Shown: positions 14,182-23,196 of the stretch, piece after piece
Layout of the letters: every line of letters begins with the position of its first letter
How positions within the stretch are numbered: position 1 is the first letter of the stretch
NCBI GenBank assembly: GCA_045538875.1
Contig: JAZQEG010000010.1
Location: 62,001-126,000, forward strand
Direction of reading: 5' to 3'
DNA length: 64,000 nt
Source of the DNA: RGIG4708 sp045538875
GTDB lineage: Bacteria; Bacillota; Clostridia; UMGS1810
The notes under the pieces: model-generated
Databases searched by the model: none
What the model was told of the DNA's origin: nothing
What the model saw: only the letters and a program-made list of their open reading frames with translations
Made by a program: the position numbers and the translations under genes

Positions 14182-16257
14182 GTGACATATATATTTAAAA
14201 ACAAAAGATTTATTTTGAATATTATTGTTATTCTTCTGTTTTGCGCTATTGCATTTCGACTGTTTAAACTGCAAATTGTAATGGGTGAAAGTTACCGCGA
14301 ACAGTCCGAAAACAGACTTGTATCTCAGGAAGTGATAGAAGCTCCGCGCGGAATAATTATGGATAGAAACGGAAAACCTCTTGTTACAAACAAGCAGGGT
14401 TTTTCTGTAGAGATAAGCAAAGCAGATATAACTTATGACCGTTTAAATGATATTATCCTTAAAACAGTTGATTTGCTGGATAGTTACGGCGAAAAATACA
14501 CTGACACACTTCCCGTTTCAAAAGAAAACTTTGATTTTTTGTATACCGCATACAAAGGTGAGCAAAGAGAACAAAAAATTATTGATTTTAAAAAGAAAAT
14601 TGAAGCTCCTGATACTGCCACAGGGCTTGATTGTGTTAAGCTTCTTGCTAAAAAATATGATATTGAGGACAGATATTCCAATTTAGATTTACGTAAAATA
14701 GTAGGTATAAGATACGAAATGGAAAATAGGGGGTTTAGTGCATCTACACCATTTACTCTTGCACAGGATGTGTCACTTGATGTTGTTACACATATAGAAG
14801 AAAGTAACGAAACATACAAAAATGTCAAAATTACCACAAGACCAATGCGTAAGTATCACTATGAAGGGGTGGCATCGCATATACTTGGCAGAGTTGGTAT
14901 TATTTATAAAGAAGAATACGAGGCTTTAAAAGATACCGAGGACTACGGTATGAATGACCTTATAGGTAAAGACGGACTCGAAAAAAGTCTTGAAAAGTAT
15001 TTAAAGGGTGTGAACGGCCTTAAAAATACGTCAAGAAGCCTTGATTCATCAACAGGATATGAAAGTAATGATATACCTGCAAAAGTAGGCAACAATGTTG
15101 TTTTGACAATAGATATTGAACTTCAGAAAACTGCAGAGGACGCATTAAAAAATACTATTGCAAATATTAAAAGAAATGGCCAAAATAAAGATAATAAAGC
15201 AGGCGCCGATGCTAGAGGCGGGGCAGTTGTTGTTACCGATGTAAACTCGGGTGAGGTGCTTGCAATGGCAACATATCCCACATATAATATTATCACGTTT
15301 GAAGATGATTACGAAACTCTTGCTTCGAGCGAACTGACACCATTTTTGAACAGAGCAATCAGCGGTGTGTATGCTCCCGGCTCGGTGTTTAAAATACTTA
15401 CTGCAATTGCTGGCCTTGAGGAGCAGCAAATGAGCACAAACGAAGTTATTAATTGTGATGGCGTATATGATTATTATGATCAAAAGTTTAATTGCTGGAT
15501 TTGGACAGATCAGCACACTACACATAAGTCAATGACTGTTGAAACAGCAATACAAAACTCCTGTAACTATTATTTTTACGAAATAGGCAAACGCCTTGGA
15601 TACGAAAAGATGTACAAATATGGTAAGGAGTTTGGTTTGGGCGAACTTTCGGGTATTGAACTTGACGGTGAATCAAAGGGAGTACTTGCAAATTCTGAGT
15701 ACAAACAGCTCAATTTTGAAACACAATGGTATCCCGGTGACAATTTGCAAATGGCAATAGGGCAGTCGTACAATCTGTTTACACCTATTCAGATTTCCAA
15801 TTACATTGCTACGGTAGCAAACGGCGGTACCCGCTACAAACCACATCTTACAAAAAACATCAGGGATGTATACACAGGCGATTTTATTGTTAATGAGCAA
15901 CCAATAGTAATTAACGAGGTTAATATGAGCGAAAAAACTCATGCTGCTGTAACACATGGTATGAGAATGGTTTCAGATATTGATGGTACGGCCTCTATAT
16001 TTGCTGATTTTCCGATAGAGGTATGCAGCAAAACGGGTTCGGCTCAGGTTTCAAAGGGCTCGGCAAATGGTGTGTTTGCTTCATATGCTCCCTACAAAGA
16101 ACCTCAGATTTCTGTTGCAATAGTAGTAGAAAACGCGGGCTCTGGTGCAGCACTTGCGCCTATTGCAAAAGCTGTTTACGAAAAGTATTTTGACTTATAT
16201 GGCGAAAATGAGCAGCCCGATAAGGATTCTGAAATTAAAAATATGCTTATAAAATAA
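14182..16257 (+). CDS. mrdA: Penicillin-binding protein 2 (class B transpeptidase)
   Basis: The 691-residue class B PBP crosslinks lateral-wall peptidoglycan with RodA. It has one N-terminal membrane anchor (about residues 10-28), the dimerisation domain with APRGIIMDRNG, and the transpeptidase triad. The triad is SVFK (catalytic serine, in APGSVFKIL), SCN (in NSCNYYFYE) and KTG (in CSKTGSAQV). An acidic tail ends the protein. It begins with GTG, nine bases after AGGAG, and follows mreD directly. The elongasome context makes PBP2 more likely than a sporulation or division paralogue. Confidence 0.94.
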   Translation: MTYIFKNKRFILNIIVILLFCAIAFRLFKLQIVMGESYREQSENRLVSQEVIEAPRGIIMDRNGKPLVTNKQGFSVEISKADITYDRLNDIILKTVDLLDSYGEKYTDTLPVSKENFDFLYTAYKGEQREQKIIDFKKKIEAPDTATGLDCVKLLAKKYDIEDRYSNLDLRKIVGIRYEMENRGFSASTPFTLAQDVSLDVVTHIEESNETYKNVKITTRPMRKYHYEGVASHILGRVGIIYKEEYEALKDTEDYGMNDLIGKDGLEKSLEKYLKGVNGLKNTSRSLDSSTGYESNDIPAKVGNNVVLTIDIELQKTAEDALKNTIANIKRNGQNKDNKAGADARGGAVVVTDVNSGEVLAMATYPTYNIITFEDDYETLASSELTPFLNRAISGVYAPGSVFKILTAIAGLEEQQMSTNEVINCDGVYDYYDQKFNCWIWTDQHTTHKSMTVETAIQNSCNYYFYEIGKRLGYEKMYKYGKEFGLGELSGIELDGESKGVLANSEYKQLNFETQWYPGDNLQMAIGQSYNLFTPIQISNYIATVANGGTRYKPHLTKNIRDVYTGDFIVNEQPIVINEVNMSEKTHAAVTHGMRMVSDIDGTASIFADFPIEVCSKTGSAQVSKGSANGVFASYAPYKEPQISVAIVVENAGSGAALAPIAKAVYEKYFDLYGENEQPDKDSEIKNMLIK

Positions 16258-16269
16258 TTGGTGAATAGT

Positions 16270-16995
16270 ATGGAATTTATATGTTTTACATCTTCAAAAG
16301 GCGGCGTGGGTACTTCGCAAATGTTGGTTCAAACCGCAATCGCTATGTCAAAAGCAGGTTACAGTTGTCTTGCAGTTGATATGCACTTTAAAAGACGTAC
16401 ACTTGATATATATGTTAATTGTGAAGATTCATTTGTATTTGACATTAATGATGTTTGTGAGGGCTCATGCAGTTTTGAGGATGCACTCAAAAAAGTCAAC
16501 GATAATTTGTTTTTTTTGCCATGCAGTCAAACGAGCGAAGTAGGTGACATACAAAAGGCACTGGATTTGATATATCAAAATTGTGCTTGCTTTGATTTTG
16601 TGTTGCTGGATATGCCGTATACACAAAGCAATTATGATGAGTTTACAAAAACTATTGTAGTTACAAATTGTGATGCTGCAAGTGTCCGATGTGCAGAAAA
16701 ATTGTGTTATGACTTGCAAAACAGAAAAAAATATCTTATAATTAATAAAATAGACGCTGAATTGATTCAATCAGGACTTCATATGAATGTGGACGACATA
16801 TGTGATTTGTGTGGCACTGAGCCTATTGGCTTTGTTCCATACGATTATGCATATTTTAACAAAAATACAAATGCATCGCAAAACAAGTGTTTTAGCGCAT
16901 TTGAAAATATATCGCAGCGGCTGAGCGGCAGTTACGTTTGCGCTATTGATTTTTGTACACCCAACAAAACCAAAAAACTATTTAGCAGGAGGTAG
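16270..16995 (+). CDS. MinD-like ParA-family protein with degenerate P-loop
   Basis: The 241-residue protein aligns with MinD along its whole length. It shows FTSSKGGVG at the N-terminus, a VDMHFKRRTLD segment, LPCSQT, the VLLDMP switch II equivalent and PIGFVPYD near residue 195. The deviant Walker A KGGVGKTT reads KGGVGTSQ, so the P-loop lysine is lost while the N-terminal signature lysine is kept. The tail KTKKLFSRR resembles MinD's membrane-targeting helix. In many Clostridia, minC-minD-minE lie between PBP2 and mgsA; here only this gene occupies the spot. It may bind nucleotide weakly or act as a pseudo-ATPase. The start is the ATG at 16270 after GGTGA. Confidence 0.75.
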   Translation: MEFICFTSSKGGVGTSQMLVQTAIAMSKAGYSCLAVDMHFKRRTLDIYVNCEDSFVFDINDVCEGSCSFEDALKKVNDNLFFLPCSQTSEVGDIQKALDLIYQNCACFDFVLLDMPYTQSNYDEFTKTIVVTNCDAASVRCAEKLCYDLQNRKKYLIINKIDAELIQSGLHMNVDDICDLCGTEPIGFVPYDYAYFNKNTNASQNKCFSAFENISQRLSGSYVCAIDFCTPNKTKKLFSRR

Positions 16996-17001
16996 TCGGC
17001 A

Positions 17002-17415
17002 ATGAACATAGCATTAATAGCACATGACAAAAAAAAGGAACTTATGGTTCAGTTTTGTATAGCCTATAAAGGCATTTTTAAAAAACATAATCTTATAGCA
17101 ACTGGCACAACAGGCAGCCTTATTGTTGATGCAACTGGGCTTAAGGTTCACAAGTTTTTATCAGGCACTCAGGGCGGTGACCAGCAAATTGGTGCACGAA
17201 TTGCATATAACGAAATAGATTTAGTTTTGTTTTTCAGGGATCCCCTTACGCAGATGTCGTTTGAACCTGAGGCTACTTCTATAATGAAATTGTGTGATAT
17301 ACATAATATCCCTCTTGCAACAAATGTTGCAACAGCAGAGGTGTTAATACACGGTTTGGAACGAGGCGACCTTGACTGGCGTGATATTGTTAATCCCAAA
17401 AATCAGACAGACTGA
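17002..17415 (+). CDS. mgsA: Methylglyoxal synthase
   Basis: This 137-residue enzyme converts dihydroxyacetone phosphate to methylglyoxal and phosphate, a bypass of lower glycolysis under phosphate limitation. Family motifs are LIAHDKKK, ATGTTGSL (phosphate site), GTQGGDQQIGARI and LFFRDPL (catalytic Asp), with NIPLATNVATAE near the end. AGGAGG precedes the ATG. It closes the zapA-to-mgsA run and is followed by a strong terminator. Confidence 0.95.
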   Translation: MNIALIAHDKKKELMVQFCIAYKGIFKKHNLIATGTTGSLIVDATGLKVHKFLSGTQGGDQQIGARIAYNEIDLVLFFRDPLTQMSFEPEATSIMKLCDIHNIPLATNVATAEVLIHGLERGDLDWRDIVNPKNQTD

Positions 17416-17429
17416 TTTAATTGCATAAA

Positions 17430-17464
17430 AAAGCATCCAAAGCCATATTGGCTTTGGATGCTTT
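17430..17464. terminator. Bidirectional terminator between mgsA and hpf
   Basis: A perfect 15-bp stem (17430-17444 with 17450-17464) around ATATT. The A-run on the left gives a good U-tract for leftward hpf. The right side is only TTTGATGTT. Confidence 0.85.
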
Positions 17465-17471
17465 GATGTTA

Positions 17472-17990
17472 TTATGCAAGCTCTATAAGACCATAATTTC
17501 CGTCTTTTCGTTTGTATATAACATTTTTGTCATTTGTTTCGATATTTGAGAATATATAAAAGTTATGACCCAAAAGGTTCATTTGAAGTACCGCATCCTC
17601 AGGAGTCATAGGTTTTGCAGTATAAACCTTCTTTTTAACAATTTTATATTCATCCTCCTCAATGTACTCTGTGGTTTCATTATCTGCAAATGCATCGGTT
17701 TTAAGCTTTTTTTCAATTTTTGTGCGCTGTTTGCGTATTTGACGCTCAAGCACATCTTCAACCTTATCAATTGCAGCATACATATCGTCATTAGAAACTT
17801 CTGCTCTGTATATCATGCTGTTTTCAAAAATTGTAACCTCTACAATGTGATGATCTTTTTGAACAGATATAGTGACATTTGCAACCGCTGTTTCACCAAA
17901 GTACCTGTCAAGTTTAGAAATCTTTTTGTCAATGTAGGATTTCAAGCCTTCGGTTACCTCGATTTTTCTGCCATTAATATTGATTGTCAT
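17472..17990 (-). CDS. hpf: Ribosome hibernation promoting factor, long form
   Basis: The 172-residue long-form HPF dimerises 70S ribosomes into inactive 100S particles in stationary phase. The N-terminal domain (1-100) has ININGRKIEVTEGLKSYI and ISVQKDHHIVEVTI. After a charged linker, the C-terminal dimerisation domain has KPMTPEDAVLQMNLLGHNFYIF and IYKRKDGNYGLIE. All parts are present and length is typical. It is monocistronic, with a promoter at 18098-18126 and a terminator just after the stop. Confidence 0.95.
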   Translation of the reverse strand: MTININGRKIEVTEGLKSYIDKKISKLDRYFGETAVANVTISVQKDHHIVEVTIFENSMIYRAEVSNDDMYAAIDKVEDVLERQIRKQRTKIEKKLKTDAFADNETTEYIEEDEYKIVKKKVYTAKPMTPEDAVLQMNLLGHNFYIFSNIETNDKNVIYKRKDGNYGLIELA

Positions 17991-18097
17991 AAAATCAACC
18001 CCTTTGTAATTGATGTGTATATAAACCTATATCGGTTATATATTGTTAAAAGCAGGTTTTATAAAGATATTAAAATTAAATAACATTTCTTTATTAA

Positions 18098-18126
18098 ATT
18101 ATAACACATAAATTTTAATAATTCAA
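18098..18126 (-). promoter_or_regulatory. Promoter of hpf
   Basis: Leftward TTGAAT (18126-18121), 17-base spacer, TATAAT (18103-18098). It leaves a leader of about 100 bases before hpf. Confidence 0.6.
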
Positions 18127-18147
18127 TAATAATTAAGCTTTTTTCTA

Positions 18148-18176
18148 TTGAATTTAAAAATTTTATATAGTATAAT
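18148..18176 (+). promoter_or_regulatory. Promoter of the phosphosugar mutase
   Basis: TTGAAT at 18148-18153 and TATAAT at 18171-18176 with a 17-base spacer, divergent from and close to the hpf promoter. Confidence 0.6.
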
Positions 18177-18248
18177 AATATTAGGTCATAAAGTGGAACC
18201 TCATATGGTTTTAAATTTGACACTTAATTATTTTTGGGGGTTAGCAAT

Positions 18249-19979
18249 ATGAATTATATGGATGTATATCAAAAATGGCTTACCAGTCCTGTTGTGGACG
18301 AACAGACAAAACAAGAGTTAAGAAACATTGCTAATGATGAAAATGAAATTAAAGAAAGATTTTACAAAGACTTAGAGTTTGGTACTGCAGGTCTTAGAAG
18401 CACAATTGCGGCAGGCAGTAACAGAATGAACATTTACACTGTTCGTAAGGCTACTCAGGGCTTGTGTGAGGAAATAAAAAAAGCAGGCAAGTCTGCAATG
18501 GAAGCAGGTGTTGTAATTGCATATGACTGCAGGCACAAATCAGATGTGTTTGCTATGGAAAGTGCAAAGGTTATTGCAGCAAACGGAATTAAAGCATATG
18601 TGTTTGATGAGCTTCGCCCAACACCAGAGCTCTCATTTGCCGTAAGGCATTTAAAAACTGCAAGAGGCATAGTTGTAACAGCAAGTCACAATCCAAAGGA
18701 GTACAACGGATATAAAGCATATGGCGATGACGGATGTCAGCTCCCACCCGAATCTTCGGATTATGTAACAGCAATTATTGACAAGCTTGACATATTTGAA
18801 GATGTAAAGGTCATGGACGAACAGGCTGCCAAGGATGCAGGGCTTATTACAATTGTTGGCAAAGAAATAGACGACGCTTATCTAAATGAGGTTTACAAGC
18901 AGTCAATTAACGAAAAAGCCATTTCAGAGCTTGGCGATAATTTTTCTATCATATATTCACCATTTCATGGTACAGGCAACAAACTTGTGCGCCGTATTCT
19001 TGAAATGATTGGCGCTAAAAATGTGCGAATTGTTAAGGAACAGGAGCTGCCTGATCCTGATTTTTCAACAGTAAAATCACCTAATCCTGAGGATAAAGAC
19101 GGTTTTAAATATGCTATAGATATGGCTAAAAAAGAGCCGGCAGATATTATTTTTGCAACAGATCCTGACAGTGACCGAATTGGCGTTGTAATTAAAACAA
19201 ATGATGGAGAATATATTACACTTAACGGCAATCAGATAGGTGTGCTCCTTACAGAGTTTATACTGCGAAACAAAAAGCAAAGCGGTACATTGTCGGATAA
19301 AGCGGTAATTATCAAAACAATTGTAACTACATCTATGCTGTATCCAATTGTTGAGGATTATGGTGCTAGTGTAATTGATGTACTTACAGGGTTTAAATTT
19401 ATTGGTGAAAAAATTAAAGATTTTGAACAAAACAACTATTACAAAGAGTATCTTTTTGGATTTGAAGAGAGCTATGGATACCTTGCAGGTACATACGCAA
19501 GAGATAAAGACGCAGTTGTTGCTGCAATGCTTATTTCACAAATGGCAGCAGATTACAAAATGCAGGGTATGACTTTATATGAAGGTCTTGAATCTCTTTA
19601 TAAAAAATACGGCTACTACCTTGAATCTACAAAATCTGTTGTGCTTGAAGGTATTGACGGCAGTGCAAAAATTGATGCTATTATGGAAAACTTCCGCCTA
19701 AATCCTATTAAGGAAATTGCGGGTACAAAGGTTTTAGATGTATGGGATGTTAAAAATAGCACAATTACAGATGTACACACAGGGCAGGTTAAACCTCTTG
19801 ATTTGCCAAAATCAAATGTTTTGAGATTTAATCTTGAATCAAATGCATGGATTGCAATCCGTCCGTCAGGAACAGAACCAAAAATTAAATTTTATTACGG
19901 TGTATGCGAACATTCAAACGAAAAGGCAATAGCTAAAATAGATGAATTTATAGCTGCTGTAAATGAATTAATTAAATAA
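18249..19979 (+). CDS. Phosphoglucomutase/phosphomannomutase (alpha-D-phosphohexomutase)
   Basis: This 576-residue enzyme interconverts hexose 1- and 6-phosphates, feeding cell-envelope sugar nucleotides and storage. The four family motifs are present: TASHNPKEYNGYK (phosphoserine), DPDSDRIGV (Mg site), GFEESYGYLAG (sugar specificity) and RPSGTEPKIK (phosphate binding). Length and N-terminus match the Bacillus PgcA type. The start is the ATG at 18249 with GGGGG eight bases upstream; a TTG at 18234 is in frame but overlaps the ribosome site. The rhamnose isomerase gene follows by 25 bases, likely on the same transcript. Confidence 0.93.
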   Translation: MNYMDVYQKWLTSPVVDEQTKQELRNIANDENEIKERFYKDLEFGTAGLRSTIAAGSNRMNIYTVRKATQGLCEEIKKAGKSAMEAGVVIAYDCRHKSDVFAMESAKVIAANGIKAYVFDELRPTPELSFAVRHLKTARGIVVTASHNPKEYNGYKAYGDDGCQLPPESSDYVTAIIDKLDIFEDVKVMDEQAAKDAGLITIVGKEIDDAYLNEVYKQSINEKAISELGDNFSIIYSPFHGTGNKLVRRILEMIGAKNVRIVKEQELPDPDFSTVKSPNPEDKDGFKYAIDMAKKEPADIIFATDPDSDRIGVVIKTNDGEYITLNGNQIGVLLTEFILRNKKQSGTLSDKAVIIKTIVTTSMLYPIVEDYGASVIDVLTGFKFIGEKIKDFEQNNYYKEYLFGFEESYGYLAGTYARDKDAVVAAMLISQMAADYKMQGMTLYEGLESLYKKYGYYLESTKSVVLEGIDGSAKIDAIMENFRLNPIKEIAGTKVLDVWDVKNSTITDVHTGQVKPLDLPKSNVLRFNLESNAWIAIRPSGTEPKIKFYYGVCEHSNEKAIAKIDEFIAAVNELIK

Positions 19980-20004
19980 AATATACTTTGGGGGAAAAAT
20001 TAAA

Positions 20005-21258
20005 ATGACAGTAAAACAGAGGTATGATGAAGCAAAAAAAATATACGCTCGCTATGGCGTTGACACCGACAGCGTAATTTCAAAACTAAAAGAAATTCCT
20101 GTTTCACTTCACTGCTGGCAGGGTGATGATGTTACTGGCTTTGATCACGATGGCCCACTTACCGGCGGTATTCAGACAACCGGTAACTATCCTGGCAAAG
20201 CAAAAACACCTGAGCAGTTGATGCAGGATATGGATAAGGCTATGAGTCTTATGCCCGGCAAAAAAAAGCTTAATTTGCACGCTTGCTATGCAATATTTGA
20301 AGATGGTTATGTTGACAGAGACAAGCTTGAACCAAAACACTTTAAAAAATGGGTTGATTTTGCTAAAGAAAGAAATATGGGTATTGACTTTAACCCCACA
20401 TTTTTCTCTCATGAAAAAGCCAATGACGGACTCACACTTGCTCACCCTGATGAAGATATAAGAAAGTTCTGGATAGAACATGGTAAGGCATGTATCAGAA
20501 TTTCTGAGTATTTTGCAAAAGAAACAGGTGTTCCATGTGTAATGAACATTTGGACAGGTGATGGCTTTAAAGACATCCCCGCTGACAGACTCGGCCCAAG
20601 AATGAGATATAAAGATTCTATCGAACAGATTTTGTCTGAGCCTTTTGACAAAAATCTTGTTAAGCCTTGTGTTGAATCAAAGGTGTTTGGTATTGGTGTT
20701 GAGGCTTATACTGTAGGCTCAGCAGAGTTTTCACTCTCATTTGCAGCAACTCACGACGGATGTTTGCCGCTTATGGATAACGGACATTATCATCCAACAG
20801 AGGTTGTGTCTGACAAAATTCCTGCACTTTTGGCATTTTTCCCTGAAATTGCACTTCATATTACCCGCCCAATAAGATGGGACAGTGACCATGTTGTTAT
20901 TTTTGATGATGAAACAAAAGAAATGGCAAAAGAAATTATCCGCAATGACGGACTTGACAGAGTATATATGGCTCTTGACTACTTTGATGCCAGCATAAAC
21001 AGGATTTCTGCATGGACAGTAGGCTTTAGAAGCTGGCAAAAAGCGCTTTTGCAGGCAATGCTGACACCAAATGAACAGCTCAAAAAGCTTCAGGATAATG
21101 GTCAATTTACCGAGCTTATGGTAATTAGCGAGGAAATTAAGACACTTCCTTTTGGAGATGTATGGGCAATGTATTGCGATGAATGCGGTGTTGCATCTGA
21201 TGCCTCGTGGTTTGAAGAAATTAAAAAATACGAAAACGAAGTTTTATTAAACAGATAA
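20005..21258 (+). CDS. rhaA: L-rhamnose isomerase
   Basis: This 417-residue enzyme isomerises L-rhamnose to L-rhamnulose. The full-length RhaA pattern is clear: SLHCWQGDDV near the N-terminus, TTGNYPGKA, LNLHACYA, NIWTGDGFKD, and the metal-binding HDGCLPLMDNGHYHPTE followed by WDSDHV. Some members also act on other aldoses. It sits after the phosphosugar mutase with no rhamnulokinase, aldolase, mutarotase or RhaS/RhaR-type regulator nearby, so the rest of the pathway must be elsewhere or the substrate differs. A good terminator follows. Confidence 0.95.
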   Translation: MTVKQRYDEAKKIYARYGVDTDSVISKLKEIPVSLHCWQGDDVTGFDHDGPLTGGIQTTGNYPGKAKTPEQLMQDMDKAMSLMPGKKKLNLHACYAIFEDGYVDRDKLEPKHFKKWVDFAKERNMGIDFNPTFFSHEKANDGLTLAHPDEDIRKFWIEHGKACIRISEYFAKETGVPCVMNIWTGDGFKDIPADRLGPRMRYKDSIEQILSEPFDKNLVKPCVESKVFGIGVEAYTVGSAEFSLSFAATHDGCLPLMDNGHYHPTEVVSDKIPALLAFFPEIALHITRPIRWDSDHVVIFDDETKEMAKEIIRNDGLDRVYMALDYFDASINRISAWTVGFRSWQKALLQAMLTPNEQLKKLQDNGQFTELMVISEEIKTLPFGDVWAMYCDECGVASDASWFEEIKKYENEVLLNR

Positions 21259-21263
21259 TATTA

Positions 21264-21300
21264 AATCGGTATAACCAGTAATGGTTATACCGATTTTTTG
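21264..21300 (+). terminator. Terminator after rhaA
   Basis: A perfect 14-bp stem (AATCGGTATAACCA with its complement) around GTAA, followed by TTTTTG. Confidence 0.9.
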
Positions 21301-21361
21301 TCGCTAAAACATTGTAATTTGCATATAATATGTTGTGATCCAAATAAAAGGAGGGCAACAT

Positions 21362-22408
21362 ATGAAATATTTTATTCGGGCAAATACATGTACAGGCGAA
21401 GTAAACTTTTTACAAAGTAATTTGAATGGTATAGATAAAATATATCTGATACAGTCTGAATTTGATTACTTAAAATCCATATTTATATCCAGATTGTGTG
21501 CATATATACAGGAACATTGTAAAAATGTTGAGCTTATATGCAACCCAAATATAGCAAATTTGTTTGACGGATTTATAATCCGTGACAAAAAAATTGCGGT
21601 TTTAGACAGTGAATTGATGTGTTTAAATAATAGATGTATCCTTGTAGATATCGACTCAGGCATAAAAAAGAAAAAGTATAACCAGCTTGTTTATGAAGCT
21701 TATGACATATCAGAACAAATCAGCCAAAAGATGAATTCGGTTTTTTGCGTATATTCAGGAGCTAAAGACATTCATGACGAATGGGAGAGAGTATATATTA
21801 ATAATATGGATTTTGATTTGCTCGATAAATATTGCAGTTCAGTTATTGAAAATATTGTACCTAAAAACAATGCTGACAAAAAGGCAATTATATTTGAACG
21901 CTTTTTTGGGACTGTGTTTTTTGACGGTAACATTAATTATATAGATGAAATCACAAAAGATATTAAAAAAAGATACTTTATAAAGGGCAGACCAGGCACT
22001 GGCAAGTCAACATTTTTAAAAAAATTTGCAAAAGCACTGACAGACAAAGGCTACTGTGTTGAAATATATCACTGCGGATTTGATAGTAAAAGTCTTGATA
22101 TGGTAGTATGCCGTGAGCTTAGTGTTTGTATATTTGATTCTACATTGCCTCACGAAAAGTTTCCTGATGGTGATACAGATGAAATACTTGATTTTTACCT
22201 CAACAGCGGCCTTTCGGGTACTGATGAATTGTATAAGGAAAAGCTGGAAGATATTAGCTTAAGATATAAAAAAATTATGTCTGTATCCAAAATGTATTTT
22301 GAGGACTTGTTTAAAATAAGAGAAAAATTTAATGAAAAAATCAAACCAAATATTGATTATGAAATTTTAAACAATATTGTATATGAATTATTGTATGAAA
22401 TAATTTAA
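21362..22408 (+). CDS. P-loop ATPase with duplicated domain (PRK06851-like)
   Basis: The 348-residue protein is of unknown function and resembles a clostridial and bacillar P-loop family I recall as PRK06851. The C-terminal half has a clear Walker A, KGRPGTGKST, near residue 217, followed by a strand with EIYHCGFDSKSLD and the segment VCIFDSTLPHEKFPDG. The N-terminal half repeats the order: a TGEVNFLQSNLNGIDKIYLI start, a helix, VELICNPN, and KKIAVLDSE. It has lost the P-loop, with IQSEFDYLKS at that place. This indicates an internal duplication with one dead copy. GGAGGG precedes the ATG at 21362. The YdcZ-like gene follows, probably co-transcribed. Confidence 0.65.
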   Translation: MKYFIRANTCTGEVNFLQSNLNGIDKIYLIQSEFDYLKSIFISRLCAYIQEHCKNVELICNPNIANLFDGFIIRDKKIAVLDSELMCLNNRCILVDIDSGIKKKKYNQLVYEAYDISEQISQKMNSVFCVYSGAKDIHDEWERVYINNMDFDLLDKYCSSVIENIVPKNNADKKAIIFERFFGTVFFDGNINYIDEITKDIKKRYFIKGRPGTGKSTFLKKFAKALTDKGYCVEIYHCGFDSKSLDMVVCRELSVCIFDSTLPHEKFPDGDTDEILDFYLNSGLSGTDELYKEKLEDISLRYKKIMSVSKMYFEDLFKIREKFNEKIKPNIDYEILNNIVYELLYEII

Positions 22409-22437
22409 TATGGTAATAATACTACCGAGGTGATTTG

Positions 22438-22872
22438 GTGGGATACATTTTTGCATCTGTTGCAGGAGCACTGATGAGCATACAGGGTGTTATGAATACC
22501 AGACTTAGCAGTAAAATAGGCTTGTATGAGTCAAATGCATTGGTACAAGGGACAGCTTTTGCTGCATCGGTTATTGCATTGTTGTTTTTAAAAAACGGAA
22601 ACTGGGCAAATATTAAAGAAGTTAACAAATTATATTTACTCGGAGGTATTCTGGGACTGTTTATTACAATAACTGTAATGCTCAGTATGAAAAATTTAAG
22701 TCCTGCACTTGCGGTGTCTACAATTTTAATATCCCAATTACTAGTAGCTGCGATTATTGATGCTTTTGGAATTATGGATAGCCAAAAAATTTCATTTGGA
22801 TGGAATAAATATGTAGCTCTTGTAATGCTTATAGGTGGAGTGATGCTGTTTAAAGCAGATTTCACAAAATGA
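22438..22872 (+). CDS. YdcZ/DUF606-type membrane protein (DMT superfamily)
   Basis: This 144-residue hydrophobic protein has four or five predicted membrane segments and the DUF606 pattern: IFASVAGALMSIQGVMNTRLSSKIG at the N-terminus, GGILGLFI, and ISQLLVAAIIDAFG. Such proteins are half-size relatives of drug/metabolite exporters, usually acting as dimers; the substrate is unknown. It starts with GTG at 22438, seven bases after GAGG. A reading frame on the opposite strand over the same bases is a shadow. Confidence 0.8.
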   Translation: MGYIFASVAGALMSIQGVMNTRLSSKIGLYESNALVQGTAFAASVIALLFLKNGNWANIKEVNKLYLLGGILGLFITITVMLSMKNLSPALAVSTILISQLLVAAIIDAFGIMDSQKISFGWNKYVALVMLIGGVMLFKADFTK

Positions 22873-22879
22873 TTACCTC

Positions 22880-22919
22880 AACAGACATTTTTCAAAAAAC
22901 GAAGAATGTCTGTTTTTTT
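22880..22919 (+). terminator. Terminator after the YdcZ-like gene
   Basis: AACAGACATT and AATGTCTGTT form a 10-bp stem around a 15-base loop, followed by seven T. Confidence 0.8.
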
Positions 22920-23196
22920 ATTGATTTATATACTTATTTGTGATATGATGAATTTGGCAAGTTGTCAATTCATTAAAAATATTTGGCATTCAAACCGTTT
23001 AAGTGTTTTGTACAATTTACAAAATTTTAATTAATAATTAAGTCGCTATGCTGATGAATATCGAATAATAAAAAATTAACGAAGAAAATTACTTGTAGCG
23101 ATTTTCAACCACAATTATTCATTTGTAGTTAGTTGCACATTGGCTACATCGTTCACTGATTATGTAATTTTAAAAAATAATATTTGGAGTATTATA
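22920..23196. other. AT-rich intergenic stretch before glutaminase
   Basis: No gene is seen. A 9-bp long-range pairing (AAGTCGCTA at 23040-23048 with TAGCGATTT at 23096-23104, one G-U) encloses 47 bases. It could be part of a leader but has no terminator or known motif. No confident promoter was placed. Confidence 0.3.

Noticed and set aside
22422..22865. Leftward frame of 147 residues opposite the YdcZ-like gene
   Set aside because: It is the antisense shadow of a recognisable DUF606 membrane protein with a good ribosome site on the plus strand.
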